Shown one piece after another: positions 1 to 11,630 of a DNA stretch of 64,000 nucleotides. The position numbers and the translations under genes were made by a program. Position 1 is the stretch's first letter. Each line of letters starts with the position of its first letter. The stretch comes from Alitta virens (Eukaryota; Annelida; Polychaeta; Phyllodocida; Nereididae). The stretch spans positions 43,062,753-43,126,752 of the forward strand of contig OW028575.1 of NCBI GenBank assembly GCA_932294295.1, given 5' to 3'. The notes beneath the pieces are model-generated. The model made no database searches and was not told the origin of the DNA. It saw only the letters and a list, made by a program, of their open reading frames with translations.

Positions 1-150
1 GCTCACTTCAGACAGTGATGTCGTAAATAAGACAATGGATGGATACAAAAATAAGGTCTAATTTATATCTCAGATCAGAGAATAAAAACAATTAAGAAGC
101 AGGAGTATGTTACGAAAAACTTCGAGACATTCAATGAATTTAAGTGTCAA

Positions 151-263
151 TGTGTCATGCATGAAGATAAGCTTGGTCAGGTTATATGACCAGCTGCCTG
201 TGGCAGACATAATGATGAAATGATCAGGCTTGGAGACCACACCATGGTCAATTGTGTCATGTA
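151..263 (-). repeat. Duplicated 3' end of SINE-B
   Basis: This stretch repeats the 3' part of the SINE that follows it. Both carry GCTTGGTCAGG, a TATATGACCAGCTGCC block, an AATGATGA block and GGAGACCACACC. The word TGTGTCAT recurs at 151 and 253, which suggests a local direct duplication of about 100 bp. No Pol III head is present here. Confidence 0.6.
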
Positions 264-296
264 TGCACATTTCAATGTCTCAATGCCACTTGTTAT

Positions 297-592
297 GAAG
301 CTTGGTCAGGTTGGTTATATGACCAGCTGCCTGTGGCAGAAATAATGATGAGATGATCAGGCTTGGAGACCACACCGCGTTAAACATTTACCCAATGAGT
401 GGGTATTTTACTTGCCTTGACATAGACACCAAGAACAAGGCATATTCCGGTTTAACATCTCATGCGATCAACATCCAGCTGAGATGTAGCTCATGAAGAG
501 GGCCCAGGCCAAGGATCAAACCCGTGACTTTCAGCAGAGCTGGCCAAAGTGGAATTGGCTAATTTAAACCATTAGGCAACCCAGCTGCTAAT
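297..592 (-). mobile_element. SINE-B, tRNA-derived SINE with head on the right
   Basis: On the minus strand the element starts near 590 with a tRNA-like head: a degenerate A box around TTGCCTAATGG and a B box read as GGGTTTGATCC (plus strand 512-523). The body follows and contains a GGTGTCTATG block. It ends in GATCATCTCATCATTA and a CAGCTGGTCATAT motif. The same body recurs at 9.8, 10.4, 20.4, 28.7, 34.5, 39.7, 44.1, 46.1, 47.4 and 57.3 kb, so it is a dispersed family. I do not recognise a named family. The head is too degenerate to be a functional tRNA. Confidence 0.65.
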
Positions 593-2635
593 TTAGTCAA
601 TTGCAATGCTGCCTTAGAGTCACCTCCAACACACTCTAAATTGTGCACCATATATATTACGTTCCACAACCACGAGGCAGGCCAATACTGAAAAATTGCA
701 AAATATTGTTATGATATTTTTTTAATGGAAGTACAATTTCAGCTCTATAACAATCTGCATGAATGAGGCAAGAGGGTAGTCTGCCGGGTAGTTATTTAGC
801 TATGAGGAAGTTCATCTTAAGGTCATATATTTGACCTTCAGATGAGCTTCCTCAAAGGTCATAAAGAGATATCTTGGTTAAAGCTGGATTTTCACTCAAT
901 ATGACAGTCAAAATCGATTACATTCACTTCAATGTCTTCTTAATACTGATTACCTACCACCAAGAGCCTTGCTGGGTTCACTATCTCTCTATAAAATAAA
1001 TAAGCTTCACCTAGTATTTAATTTTCCATGCCATCAAATATCCATTATATAAAGAAACCAAGCGATGACGTCACAATACTTAACATTTCCGATGTTTTGG
1101 TCTGGATTTATTTTCAATTTGTCATTCATTTTTTGTAATTATTGCCTGATAGATTCATCAGCTTACTCATATTTATTGTGCCTAGATAAAATAAGGTGAT
1201 TTCAATAATTTGATAAAGTTTAAGAAAATAGTAATTTTGACAGAACTTTATTCTATTTACATCTTATGACGTCAGTGCAGAAATTGGAGTGCTAGTTCTC
1301 ATTCTGGCATGTCATCAAGTTTTCATTTTACAGGGACAGTCAAATCAAACACAATTTGCGTTTCAGCACATTTTAAAATTATTGGTAATCATATAATGGT
1401 GTCATTTCTTAGAAAACTGACTTTGTCCAATTTGCAACAAAAATTGAATTTTCACAATAGTTTTAAAGAATTGATAGTGATTTCAGTAAAGTTCATTATT
1501 AATTAGTAAAGTTTAGTAAAAATATATATTCATAAATACAAATATAGGTAAATTTAACTAGAGGTCAACAATGTTAAAGGCAACAGACAAACGCCTGCAT
1601 CTGTGAAAGGTTGTTCTTGTAATCAATGCGTTTTAAGGAAATAGTTGATTGATATCAGCTAGGCCTATTATATAGGGGGAATTTGGATATTTATAATACA
1701 AAAAATAATTCTAAATGTTCATTTCTAAGAAAAACTGAATTAATCATTTTAGCTGTGTTAAACTTTAATGAGATCCTGTTATAGCCTTATATAAAAAAAC
1801 ATTTGCCATTAATGTGATGATAACTATACATATCTCTCTCTTTTTTTTTTGTTTCTCAAATTGGTTTATATTTGTGATTCATCATCATTTGTTAGAATAT
1901 TGGCATTTATGCTTCCATGAAATCCATTTATTTTGCCAAAAACCTGGTTGCAGCCCATCAGAACTATAAATAATGCACCCAGTCTTCAATCTCAATGTAC
2001 AATGGTAATTTTTCCTATGCATCCAATTTCACTAACAGTTGTGTGCAATGCTTTGAAATATTAATGTTTCTGGTCTGCACAATTAGCTCAATGAGTTAGC
2101 ATCCCCTGTAAATGAAGCTGTTAGTTGCATGTGCCTCAGATTGGTGTGCGAATCTGTGGACACTTTTAGATGCAGTGTAGAAATTGGTAATGAAAACACA
2201 GCTCATTTTTGCTGATTTCCGTTCACTGGCAAACACAGCAGCTGCATAACTGGATGTCCATTGCTGCATCTTTAAGACAACCAGGAAATATTTACTCACT
2301 TTAATGACCTGGTCGTGACCTTTACTGAGACACTAAAACAACCATGGTTTCCAATTATCTCTGCATTCCTTTCCTTCCGAGAAATAGAAAGAAAAAAAAA
2401 AAGTTTAAAAAAGGAAACATGGATTGAGTTCTCCAAAGTTGAGCAGAATGAGCAGTTTGTAATCTCCTGTCTAATTCCACTGGCAATTAAACGTCGACCA
2501 GGGAAGATCCAGCATAGACCGATTACATCCCCCTTGGCAATTAGTTTGCAGTGAAAAATCAACAGATGTTCACAATTGTTCATTCTGTGGCAAATTGCAA
2601 GGATTGGTAAAGCAGTAGCAAATGTAATCTGTAAA
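593..2635. other. AT-rich intergenic DNA, no gene seen
   Basis: No coding signal is visible; open frames are under 100 codons and overlap on opposite strands (e.g. 2,296-2,583). The one structure noted is an inverted repeat at 804-853 (separate entry). Confidence 0.6.
804..853. repeat. Short near-perfect hairpin
   Basis: Two 21-base arms (GAGGAAGTTCATCTTAAGGTC and the complement of GAGGAAGCTCATCTGAAGGTC, split here for length: left arm begins GAGGAAGTTC, right arm ends GCTTCCTC) face each other across a loop of about 8 bases. One difference is a G-U wobble and one a mismatch. It could be a decayed palindromic transposon end or an RNA hairpin. At 50 bases it is short for an animal microRNA precursor. 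Confidence 0.5.
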
Positions 2636-2754
2636 CTATCTATCTGTCTATCTATCTATATGTCTATTTATCTATCTATCTAACTATCTATCTATCTATA
2701 TGTCTGTCTGTCTGTCTGTCTGACTGTCTATCTATCTGTCTATCTATATGTCTA

Positions 2755-2796
<42 letters not shown>

Positions 2797-2935
2797 ATTC
2801 TATCTATCCATCTATCTATCCCTCTATCTATCTATCCCTCTATCTAACCATCTATCTATCCATCTATCTATCCATCTATCTGTCTATCTATCCATCTATA
2901 TATCCCTCTATCTATCTATCTATCTTCATATTTTA
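2636..2935. repeat. Compound TATC/TGTC/CATC microsatellite
   Basis: About 300 bases of tetranucleotide repeats. TATC units dominate at both ends, a TGTC block lies near 2,703-2,782, and CATC and CCTC variants occur to the right. Tetranucleotide phase is mostly kept, so the open frame through it is not a gene. Confidence 0.95.
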
Positions 2936-3001
2936 AATTCTTCCTTGTCCTCATGCTAATAATCAATGAATGGAGGTAATACAAGTAAAATTCAGCATTA
3001 T

Positions 3002-3150
3002 AATGAAATGAAATTAAATGAGTTTATTCGACCCAAAAATTAAATACAATGATGTTTTGGATTACATAAAAAAGATAAATGTAGAGGGTCAAGGGACACC
3101 CATTTTGTCTCAATTAGGACGCTAGCATGAGTGCCACTTGTATGTCAAAA
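3002..3150 (-). mobile_element. LINE 3' end (minus strand)
   Basis: Read on the minus strand the segment ends with TCGAATAAACTCATTTAATT and then TTTCATT-like short repeats. This is the usual finish of L2/CR1-type LINEs: a poly(A)-signal-like AATAAA followed by a short tandem tail. No coding sequence could be recognised upstream (3,150-3,560 on the minus strand), so this is probably a 5'-truncated copy. Confidence 0.5.
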
Positions 3151-3849
3151 AGCAGTGTGACATATAGCATGTTACACAGTACCATTTAGTTGACATGTAT
3201 AGCAATCTTCTAGTGTACAATCGGTTTCATGGAATCAGTGTAATGGAGATGAAAGCTCTTAATAGTATGCTCCAATTAATTTTATATATGAGTCCAAACA
3301 AGCATCATTCTATATACTTAATCTTCAATATTCTTGATGTTTAACATCAGTCTTGGAAGTTTATCTCCTTGGGACGACCATACAAGAAAGAATGGACTGC
3401 AGACTAGGCATAACTGGGGTCAATCAGGGAGTCTATGCAGGGCATGGATCATATGGCTACTGAAGCTTAGACTCACTGACAGGAACTGACAAGGGTGTAG
3501 GTGCCTTTTTGTGCTCGGAATAAGAAACATTCACACTGCAAGAAAAGTAAAAGTTTAAAGTTCACAGAACCTTGGTTGGTCATTGATCATGGTGTCAAAA
3601 AGGTGAAAGAAACTTTGGTTTGTCCTCTGGTTGCCCTTAATTAGATTGCAGTGCTAATTCAACTGATTGGCGTGAATACACGAATATATATCAGCAGTAT
3701 AGGTGAGGGTTATTCACAGAAAACTGTTTATTTATGCATTTATTCTATTCTGTATTAAGGTCTTCGTCAATCAATGCAAACCATCCACAGCTCACAACAA
3801 AGGTGTGAGTTCCATTAAGAAAATATGGAATAGTTTCATAACATTTTAA
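3151..3849. other. Intergenic DNA, nothing recognised
   Basis: No repeat family seen elsewhere in the window and no coding signal. The left limit is uncertain because the minus-strand LINE copy may extend into it. Confidence 0.45.
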
Positions 3850-3867
3850 TTATTCAGCATTACTGAG

Positions 3868-4337
3868 CTTTAGGCCACACCCATTCTAAAGAGATTTCAC
3901 ACTTAAAAACCTTGCAAGAAAGAGCTGTAAGATTCATTGTCTGAACGAAATACAACTCGCACAGTAAGCCAATATTCCGCTCCTTAGGCATACTCACAAT
4001 TGATGATTTATTTAACATGCAATGTTGCAAACTATATCTGAAAAGCCTTAAGCACACATTACCTGTCTATTTTAGGGAACAATTTAGAAAAGTAAATGAC
4101 ACCCATAATTACCCTACAAGGCAGCAAGACAACTTAAGACCTCCAACTATATCTTGCAATCTACAGAATCAACTCATCAACATCAAAGTAGCTAAAGTTT
4201 GGAATCATTTGCCTCACTCTCTTAAACCATACTCTGTAAATTCAATACACACTTTTTGCAACAGATACCATGATCATCTAGTTAAACAATATCCAACTAA
4301 TTGTGAACACATTAACTGCTATATTTGTCAGTCATAA
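3868..4337 (+). pseudogene. LINE reverse transcriptase C-terminus, decayed
   Basis: One frame reads through LKTLQERAVRFI, an in-frame TGA at 3,942-3,944, YNSHSKPIFRSLGILTIDDL, LPVYFREQF, HNYPTRQQDNL and WNHLPHSLK, and closes with CEHINCYICQS and a stop at 4,335. These are the well-known motifs after the catalytic domain in L2/CR1/Crack-type non-LTR retrotransposons (LQxRAxR, xLxILxIxDL, YxTR, WNxLP). The catalytic YxDD region and the endonuclease are absent, so the copy is 5'-truncated. The in-frame stop means it is dead. Upstream bases 3,850-3,867 may continue it in a shifted frame. Confidence 0.85.
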
Positions 4338-4619
4338 AACTAAACTCATCCCATCCCTTTCATGTCATTACATTATCATTATTACATTTTTGTAAAAAGA
4401 AAATATTCTATCCATGTTATATAACTTATAATAATAGCATAATTATTTTTGTTTAATGTTATTTTAATTTTATTTCTTTGTATTGAAGGTGCCACCATTA
4501 CAGCTAATGCCTAGGTGGTTTCCTGATGGATTAAAATTCATAGTTAACATCATGTAATTGTCCTACTGTATAATAATTGTTGTTCCATTCCATCGAAATA
4601 AAGTATCTCTCTATTTATC
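4338..4619 (+). mobile_element. 3' UTR and tail of the LINE copy
   Basis: The sequence follows the LINE reading frame directly and ends with GAAATAAAGTATCTCTCTAT, the expected finish of such elements: an AATAAA followed by short ATCT-like repeats. Together with the frame at 3,868-4,337 it forms one 5'-truncated LINE insertion of about 0.75 kb. Confidence 0.75.
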
Positions 4620-6487
4620 ACATTAAACATGGTTATTGAAGACCATGATACAACAATACATGTAGAAGTACAAATTAGACAAAAAAGGTAAGTAGTACAC
4701 TTAAATCTTCAAGAAAAGATAATAAATGAAAAATAATGAAATGCCATTCATTTGATTTATATGTTTTATGTCACAAAATTCAAATTTGCCAACAACACTA
4801 AGACTACAGGATGTTTGCAGACAGACTATCTTTATCCTTACATATTTTTGTGTTGTCAGAAACTTTGTTAAATGGTGCATGGTACAACAGGCACTTTTCT
4901 TGAAAATGTTCACTCTAACACTCTTGCTTCTTCTAAAATGAACAGGTAATTGAAAAGGCAAACACTTTAACAGACTTCACATGTACCACACACATGCGAA
5001 GGGTTGAAGTTTCAGCTCGAACGTACTTGGAGGAAGAAAATACAGTATGAATGTCAGTAAGAAAGAACAGTAGAAAGGAGGAACTTAGATCCTTAGATCT
5101 TTAAGCACGAGACGTTCCCATAATAAGCGAGCTCAATGTGTGCTGGCCATTTTCTCTGAGCTCTTTTTTCTTTGCTTTTATTTTTCTCTGTTTTCATGAA
5201 GGGTGGAACTGTCTATGCCATTACGAGGGTGTGACAAACCATTTCGTCTCTTCATGCAAGTACAGCAGCAACAGCACACTGACACAGCAGTCTGTCTGTC
5301 TCGATTTGCATAATACCTCGAGTAGAGTGAGAAAAAATTAGAAAAAATTGGACGAATTATAAATAATATGCAAGGTTACTTTTAGCGCATGCAATTTGGG
5401 CTGCACTTATTTTACAAGCGAAATGGACTTTAGAATGGTTGCATTTGTACTATTTATGCCAGATAAACTACTACATTATCATCAGACTGACTATAATCAC
5501 AGCAAATTAATGAAGGAGAGAGGAGAGACCTTCGTAAATGTGAAAAGTGAGAGACGTAGTGGCTGCTGAAGCCCCCCAACCCCCTCAGTGCATTAGCAAT
5601 TTTCCTTCATTAAGGACGATGTACATGGTGTTTCAAAACCCTTACTTGTAACCGAGTTTACAAAGGAAAACTTTACCTCACTTTCCCATTGTATTTTTAT
5701 GCTGTATATCTTGTCCCCAAAAGTTAACTTAGGTTTATTTGACGTCATATATGTATCTTGTTTAGAATAGGGCTCTACTGATGACTTAGTAAATTAAGCT
5801 TTTGAAATAAAAGCTTTTTTTTACTTTTGACTAAAAGGGGAAAAAGGAAAAAGAACATAAACCTCTTAGGATATATTTTGGAGCTTAAAATTCAAGATTA
5901 AAGCAAAAAGGTGAAAACTATGAAAGATGAAAGTCAGTTCTAGGAGCCACACATTGCATAAAAGATAACTGATACTTAAATAATTACCTTGGGACCAGTG
6001 AAAAAGACTCTTTGAACTACAGGATCAAGACCCTAGCGTATTCCATGACCTTATTAAAGAGTACTTCTCCAGACATTGATAACATGTTGCCATTTAGTTC
6101 ACAATGGCATTTCCCTTCTTTTAGGCTTTAGCCCAGACCTATTGAACTACAGTGTATACCTGAGCTATCCTGAAAAGGGCAGAACAGGGATTACCAAGGA
6201 AGAGTGATTTGGTGGGACGTGTGAGACGTGCAGTGACAATCATTACATCAGCATCCGATCTACTTCCTCCACTTAAGGTACATCTGTTCTAGTTTTGTCT
6301 GCTCCAAAAAAAGCCAAGACAGATGCTAATGTTTCTTCAAAACAGATCAAGTGCCATATGTACATGTCTTAACCCAACATAAATGTGGGCAGGTAGGTCA
6401 TTCATTGACAGTACCCTTGAAAGTCCTGGGTCTCTTCATGTGGCAAATGTTGTAACAAAGGGTTAAGGACTAGAACCTCAGTGGCCA
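4620..6487. other. Intergenic DNA, nothing recognised
   Basis: About 1.9 kb without coding or repeat signals that I can name. Open frames here (e.g. 4,701-4,961 minus and 5,138-5,341 plus) are short, have unremarkable composition and match no motif. Confidence 0.5.
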
Positions 6488-6551
6488 ATACAGGGCTCTA
6501 CCCAATGCAGGGCTCTACCCAATGCAGGGCCCTACCCAATGCAGGGCGTAG
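6488..6551. repeat. 17-bp minisatellite, about 4 copies
   Basis: The unit CAGGGCTCTACCCAATG repeats at 6,491, 6,508, 6,525 and 6,542. The third copy has CC for CT and the last is partial. Confidence 0.9.
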
Positions 6552-6747
6552 CCAGAACTGACCACTGACCTTTGGGAGAGATTTTCCTCATGCAAAATTC
6601 AAATTTAATTATGGTTGTGGCAGGCTTTTAAGTGACCAAGGAGGTGTTCTTTTCACAATTTTTTTCTTAGAATTTTATTAAAACCTAGGGCCGAACTCCT
6701 CCACCCCCACCCTTGTCTCTACCCCTGACACAATGCACACTGTCTAG

Positions 6748-6912
6748 TTCTCCTATATCTCCAACCACTGGGTCCCAGGTTCAATTCTTGGTTGAGCCTA
6801 AGTTGGATGGCTGTTTCATCCATCACCTTATTGCCATGGTCCCTCCTGTCCTAATTAGCCCATCAGGTGCAGAAATACATGATGTAAAGCTCTGATCCTA
6901 CCCCACCCAACA
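6748..6912 (+). mobile_element. SINE-A, tRNA-derived, head degraded
   Basis: A B box (GGTTCAATTCT, 6,778-6,788) is followed by a body shared with copies at 37.4, 52.0 and 62.0 kb: GAGCCTAAGTTGGATGGCTG, CATTGCCATGGTCCCT, CCTGTCCTAATTAGCCCATC, GTGCAGAAATACA and GATGTAAAGC. The A-box half is poorly preserved compared with the 52.0 kb copy. No clear target duplication. Confidence 0.8.
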
Positions 6913-7381
6913 CCATACACCTGTAGCTCTTCCTGTACCCAGTGTTCCCTATTCAGCTCCTCTACCTAAATGACCTCTCAGGTTACCATGTCATTAAACA
7001 CATTATCATACACTACCACCAGTAATTTGAGAAAGGCAGATAAGCAGTCAGGCTTATGAGCTTTGGCTTAGTTTAGAATAATGATGAAATCATGGTTTTG
7101 AGTGCACCATTCTCGAAAGATAGAACAAATGAAAGAGTTCACAAACTTCAAGCATCGAACAACCGCCAATTGAGCATGATCCGAAAGATCTGCTCTTGTT
7201 GGGCTTGAATCAGTGCATGTTCAAGGTGCTGCAGTTCAGATTGCATTAATAATAGTTTGATGATAAGAATCTGCTAAACTTTAAAGGTAATTAGTGATAA
7301 TAATAACCAAATAGCACAAATAAATCATATCTACAACTTGAACTTATATAAATAGCTTCCAACAGACAGCTATAGTGAGTG

Positions 7382-7506
7382 CTACCCAGATAGCATTCCA
7401 AATCGTTTCAACATCAGCACGTTGTGGACGATGCCAAAACGATATTGTACCAACGGTGGCCGATGTAGAAACGATGCTGGCCTGATTTGGAACGCTATCT
7501 GGGTAA
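7382..7506. mobile_element. MITE-2, CCCAGATAGC inverted-repeat element
   Basis: The element has ends CCCAGATAGCATTCCAAATC and a matching GATTTGGAACGCTATCTGGG, flanked on both sides by TA, as expected for a Tc1/mariner-type target duplication. The interior holds several ACGATG/CGATGT words. At about 123 bp it is far too short to encode a transposase. Relatives lie at 15.2, 57.4 and 60.8 kb. Confidence 0.8.
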
Positions 7507-7548
7507 GTCTCAGACCTCTCATTTTGATTTTGGTAATTGTATTTGGTC

Positions 7549-7690
7549 TACCGTAATGGAGGGTATTTTCGACAGGGCGGGTATTTTCGACACTCGCATT
7601 AAAATGTTAACAAAAAAAATTATAAATTGTTAACATTTAAATGTGATCGTCGAAAATACCCGCCCTGCCGATAATACCCTCGTTACGGCA
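7549..7690. mobile_element. MITE-3, near-perfect hairpin element
   Basis: The two arms begin CCGTAATGGAGGGTATTTTC and end in the complementary GATAATACCCTCGTTACGG. Arms of roughly 60 bases enclose a short AT-rich centre near 7,610-7,625. Each left arm repeats GGGTATTTTCGACA twice in direct orientation. It is flanked by TA on the left, and the right flank is CACC then TATA. One copy in the window. Confidence 0.75.
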
Positions 7691-9256
7691 CCTATATATA
7701 TACTCACTCTTTTCAACATGGCTTTTTCAATACTACGTAACACACCAGACAATTTGTTACCCTTTTTCTCTTAAACTTTCTAATGTATATTGTATTATAA
7801 CCATATAATTTGGTTTACGAATTTGTACTGTAGTTGGTCCTAGTGGTGACGTACTACAGCACCAGAGTCACCAGCAGTTCTTTCCTGAAACCGTATTGAA
7901 ATCTAACGTAGGGACTGACAATTGACACTGGGTGCTGTCACCTCTAAGCCAAGCAATCTAATTACATTCTTTGCTCGTTTTCTCATCTGAACTAAATTAA
8001 TCGAATCTTCTTACAGTCTTTATGCTAGCTTATAGTATTAAAGGTCTAACAATTAAATTGCAGAATGATAAGATCATGTGTTTCTGCAATTCGTTTTCAG
8101 ATAAGCAGTTAATTAAGAAACATTGCCTAAACTCAAAAACTATGAATCCATTTCTCTTGTATTTTAAAGAGAACATTTCTTAAGTCTATACTCAGCCTAT
8201 CGGCTACATAGAATGTTCACAATTGGGTCGTTTGGCTTTGATGTGACAGTGCAGTGTTGAGTAAACTTGTATTTTAATCATAGTCAGATCCTGTGGCCTG
8301 TGGGAAAAGCATAGTTGCTTGCTTTCAAGGTCAGCGTGTCCTTGGGCTTAACATCCTGTGACATATTTGGCAGCTAGAGCGCTGCAACATGCCTGGTCAA
8401 CTGCATGGTAGTCTGATTGTCTAGCTATAGCGATTTGTCTTTATCCTAACCATACACCGAAGCTCATATAAATCCACCTAGTCGTTTAAAACTTTTTGTT
8501 TGCCAGTCAAGTGGGCTTATTTGTCACACTTTGGAGGGCTATAGTCATGGAGGTGCAAATTGAATTAAGTGGTAGGCTCATGGCTGACAATGACATTCTT
8601 CTACTTGTCTTAATTACAACAGAGATTGGGCAATGGTTTGAAGTGTCTCGCGATGAAAATAAACTGCTGCCAATAATGGTTCAACATGGATGTTTAAATA
8701 AACTCAATTTTTTCCAAATTTTCAGTGTTTTGTTTTGGCACACTCAACAATGGCTTCTATGATATAATTTAGCACATAAATATTTGGCAATTGCTGTTTA
8801 TTAGCAACTTCAAGTTAGCATCATAAAATTAAATTATAGTGAGAATAATATCAAAACGTATACATCTTTCCAACGGTTGCTGGTTCCTCTGATTATCGAA
8901 AAACGTTTGCGAAAGTCATTGTTGATGTCATTTAATTAATCATCAAATGCTATAGGCAGTCAGTTCACCAGCACACACAGCTACACTGTATCATACTTTA
9001 AAAAAAAATCCAATGTTCTAATTTTTCATTGAAATTATTGATGTCACAAAATCAGTAAAACTAGACAGCTTTGTCATCAAACAATGCAGCTGGTTGATGG
9101 ATGATTGAAGTGTATGATTGTGTTTCATATCACAATATGTGTAGCAACTAAAATAACTAAAAATATATCATGAGTCACAAATAGATTTTTGTAAACCTAT
9201 TCATTTTTTAGCTGCTTTTCCTCATATTTTGGCATCCTACTAGATGCTTTTTTATG
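7691..9256. other. Intergenic DNA, nothing recognised
   Basis: About 1.6 kb with no coding motif and no repeat shared with the rest of the window. It ends in a run of 20 T at 9,257-9,276 on the edge of the microsatellite block. Confidence 0.5.
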
Positions 9257-9352
9257 TTTTTTTTTTTTTTTTTTTTGGCAATTACACTCATAATAGGCCA
9301 AGCCAGAATCGTTCTTAACTCCCTTGGTATTCATACTTAAACAAGGGGCCTT

Positions 9353-9500
9353 ACGAACGAACGAACGAACGAACGATAGATAGATAGATGGATAGATGGA
9401 TAGATGGATAGATGGATGGATGGATGGATAGATGGATGGATAGATAGATGGATAGATGGATAGATGGATAGATGGATAGATGGATAGATGGATAGATAGA
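9353..9500. repeat. ACGA then GATA/GATG microsatellite
   Basis: Five or so ACGA units pass directly into GATA and GATG tetranucleotides in alternating runs up to 9,500. The minus-strand open frame of 231 codons across this block is pure repeat translation. Confidence 0.95.
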
Positions 9501-9567
9501 AATTGAAAGTGCAGCCAACTAAGGCAAGTTCTTATTGCTAGCGAGATTTGATTGATGGGGTGAGAGA

Positions 9568-9756
<189 letters not shown>

Positions 9757-9759
9757 TGA

Positions 9760-9925
9760 GCAGGAGGAGTCCACCTGTTACACATTTTCCCCATGGGTGG
9801 GATCTTTCACTTGCCTCAGCATAGACACCGAGTACAAGGGACCGCCACTCTGACATCTCATCCGAACGACATCTAGCTGGGATGTAACTCATGAAGAACT
9901 CATACGAGTGGCATCACTTTGGTTG
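9760..9925 (-). mobile_element. SINE-B fragment
   Basis: It matches the SINE-B body: GTTACACATTTTCCCCATGG, GGATCTTTCACTTGCC, GCATAGACACCGAGTACAAG, a CGAACGACATC block and ATGTAACTCATGAAGA. The tRNA-like head is not recognisable on the right, and the 3' end is replaced by the GA microsatellite. Confidence 0.75.
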
Positions 9926-11197
9926 TTATGCCAAGTACCCATCACATCTTATCTAGTGGAGTGAGAGAGCAGTTTCAGGGTGGATCAGTGGATGCCTTAA
10001 TTAACTATTAACCAATGATAAAATAATAGACAGAAGGTAATAGATGACAAATTCACCTGGTTTCGTACATGAATAAAATGGCTGCCAAAGAGCTAGTATA
10101 ACTTCATTGGCATGTAATGAGTAATTTAATGATTAATATAATGAGAGGTAAAGTTACACCAAATGTATTTTGGAAGGTTTACGTTACGCAAATTAAAACT
10201 GTGATGTGACCTCTCTATATATAGTTAATCCAAGATGTGATTAAGCCTAGATTGCCTCGGATTCTACGGTGTCATTGTAATGTAATAATGATTTGCTGTC
10301 GTTGGCTATGATTTCACTGAGTCGGCGATTTTAGTATACAAGTTATGAGATACATCTTCATCCCAGCTAAATGTCGTTCGGATGAGTATCAGATTGGCGG
10401 TCCCTTGTACTCGGTGTCTATGCTGAGGCATCTGTAATCTAATAATTTCTCTTTTGACGGTAACTCTACAATGTGTATAAAGTGACAATGGGAAGATAAT
10501 GCCTAAACCAGTGATGTTAAAATTTCCCTCTGGCTTTGATCGATGTTGGCACAACCATGCATGCAAGGTATCAGTGTGGACAAATATTTGAACAAATTAT
10601 CATTCGTGCAGATTCCATTGGCAAGTGACACAAAAAAGTGTTTGCATAGGTGCAGGAGGCTAATTACTTTCAGCCATTTATGGAACGTGCATTTCCTACC
10701 ACAATTTAGTCCTGTGTGCTGTTGTTTTTATTGAAAATGGTATTGCGTAATGGTTAACAAATGAATCATAACTGTCAACACGAGTTACAAATTCAATTTC
10801 TTAGTCCGGTGGATTTTATCAAATTCCACCAAATCCATCGATCAACTTTGCAAGTGGACGAAAAACAGGATGGAACTTCAGAAGATTGAGGGATGAACCA
10901 CTTGACAATAACTCAGAATTGGTCTCGCAGATGTGTTTGGTGTCTGCGGACAGAAACGAGGTTAATTGTATTAATTAATAACGTCATAGCTAATTCAGTG
11001 TACGCAGCGAACCACAGACATTAGCTACAATTCATCAGGGTCGACAGGATGACAATTTCTTTGCTGCATTTTTGGAAAATAAGCTGGGCCTTTTTTTAGG
11101 GGGGAGGGGAGGGGAGCAGTCATAAACAAGATCGGAGTTTATTAATTTAAAACTGGTAGTGAGCATACATATGTTGATTGACGTCTTTTAATTAATG
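9926..11197. other. Intergenic DNA with one SINE-B fragment
   Basis: Apart from the SINE-B piece at 10,361-10,440 and a G-rich patch near 11,098-11,117, nothing is recognised. Short open frames overlap each other on both strands. Confidence 0.5.
10361..10440 (+). mobile_element. SINE-B fragment, opposite orientation
   Basis: The segment holds CCAGCTAAATGTCGTTCGGA followed by GGCGGTCCCTTGTACTCGGT and CTATGCTGAGGCA. This is the complement of the central SINE-B body seen at 9.8 kb. Both ends are missing. Confidence 0.7.
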
Positions 11198-11452
11198 TCT
11201 ATTATTATATGTGAAGTACAAGATTTATGAAATTATTCATAACTATTATTATATGTGAAGTACAAGATTTATGAAATTATTCATAACTATTATTATATGT
11301 GAAGTGCAAGATGAAATTATTCATAACTATTATTATATGTGAAGTACAAAATTTATGAAATTATTCATAACTATTATTATATGTGAAGTGCAAGATGAAA
11401 TTATTCATAACTATTATTATATGTGAAGTACAAAATTTATGAAATTATTCAT
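11198..11452. repeat. 44/40-bp minisatellite, 6 units
   Basis: The units share CTATTATTATATGTGAAGT and GAAATTATTCATAA. Two forms alternate: a long form (about 44 bp, containing TTTAT) and a short form (about 40 bp, CAAGATGAAATT). The order is long, long, short, long, short, long, so the last four form a duplicated short-long pair. Confidence 0.9.
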
Positions 11453-11479
11453 AACTGCTACCCCTCTTTGTTTAAGTGG

Positions 11480-11630
11480 TCCATCCCATTGACCTGGAAA
11501 CTAGAGTTCAGAGGACGTAATGTGAATCCAGGACTCCTATTGGCTATGACAGTGTCTCAGCCTATTGAAATTTTGGCTTCACATGACGCCGTTGGATTTA
11601 TAGTTTCCAAGTCTATGGAATAGGCTGTAA
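11480..11630. mobile_element. MITE-1 copy
   Basis: MITE-1 is a palindromic element whose intact ends read TA then CAGCCAATTTCATAGACTTG, with inner blocks CCAGAGGACGTCATGTGAAT and GACTCCCATTGG on both arms. This copy keeps the right end (TTTCCAAGTCTATGGAATAG then GCTGTA). The left end is eroded and recognisable only from the inner TGGAAACTAGA block. Confidence 0.8.
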
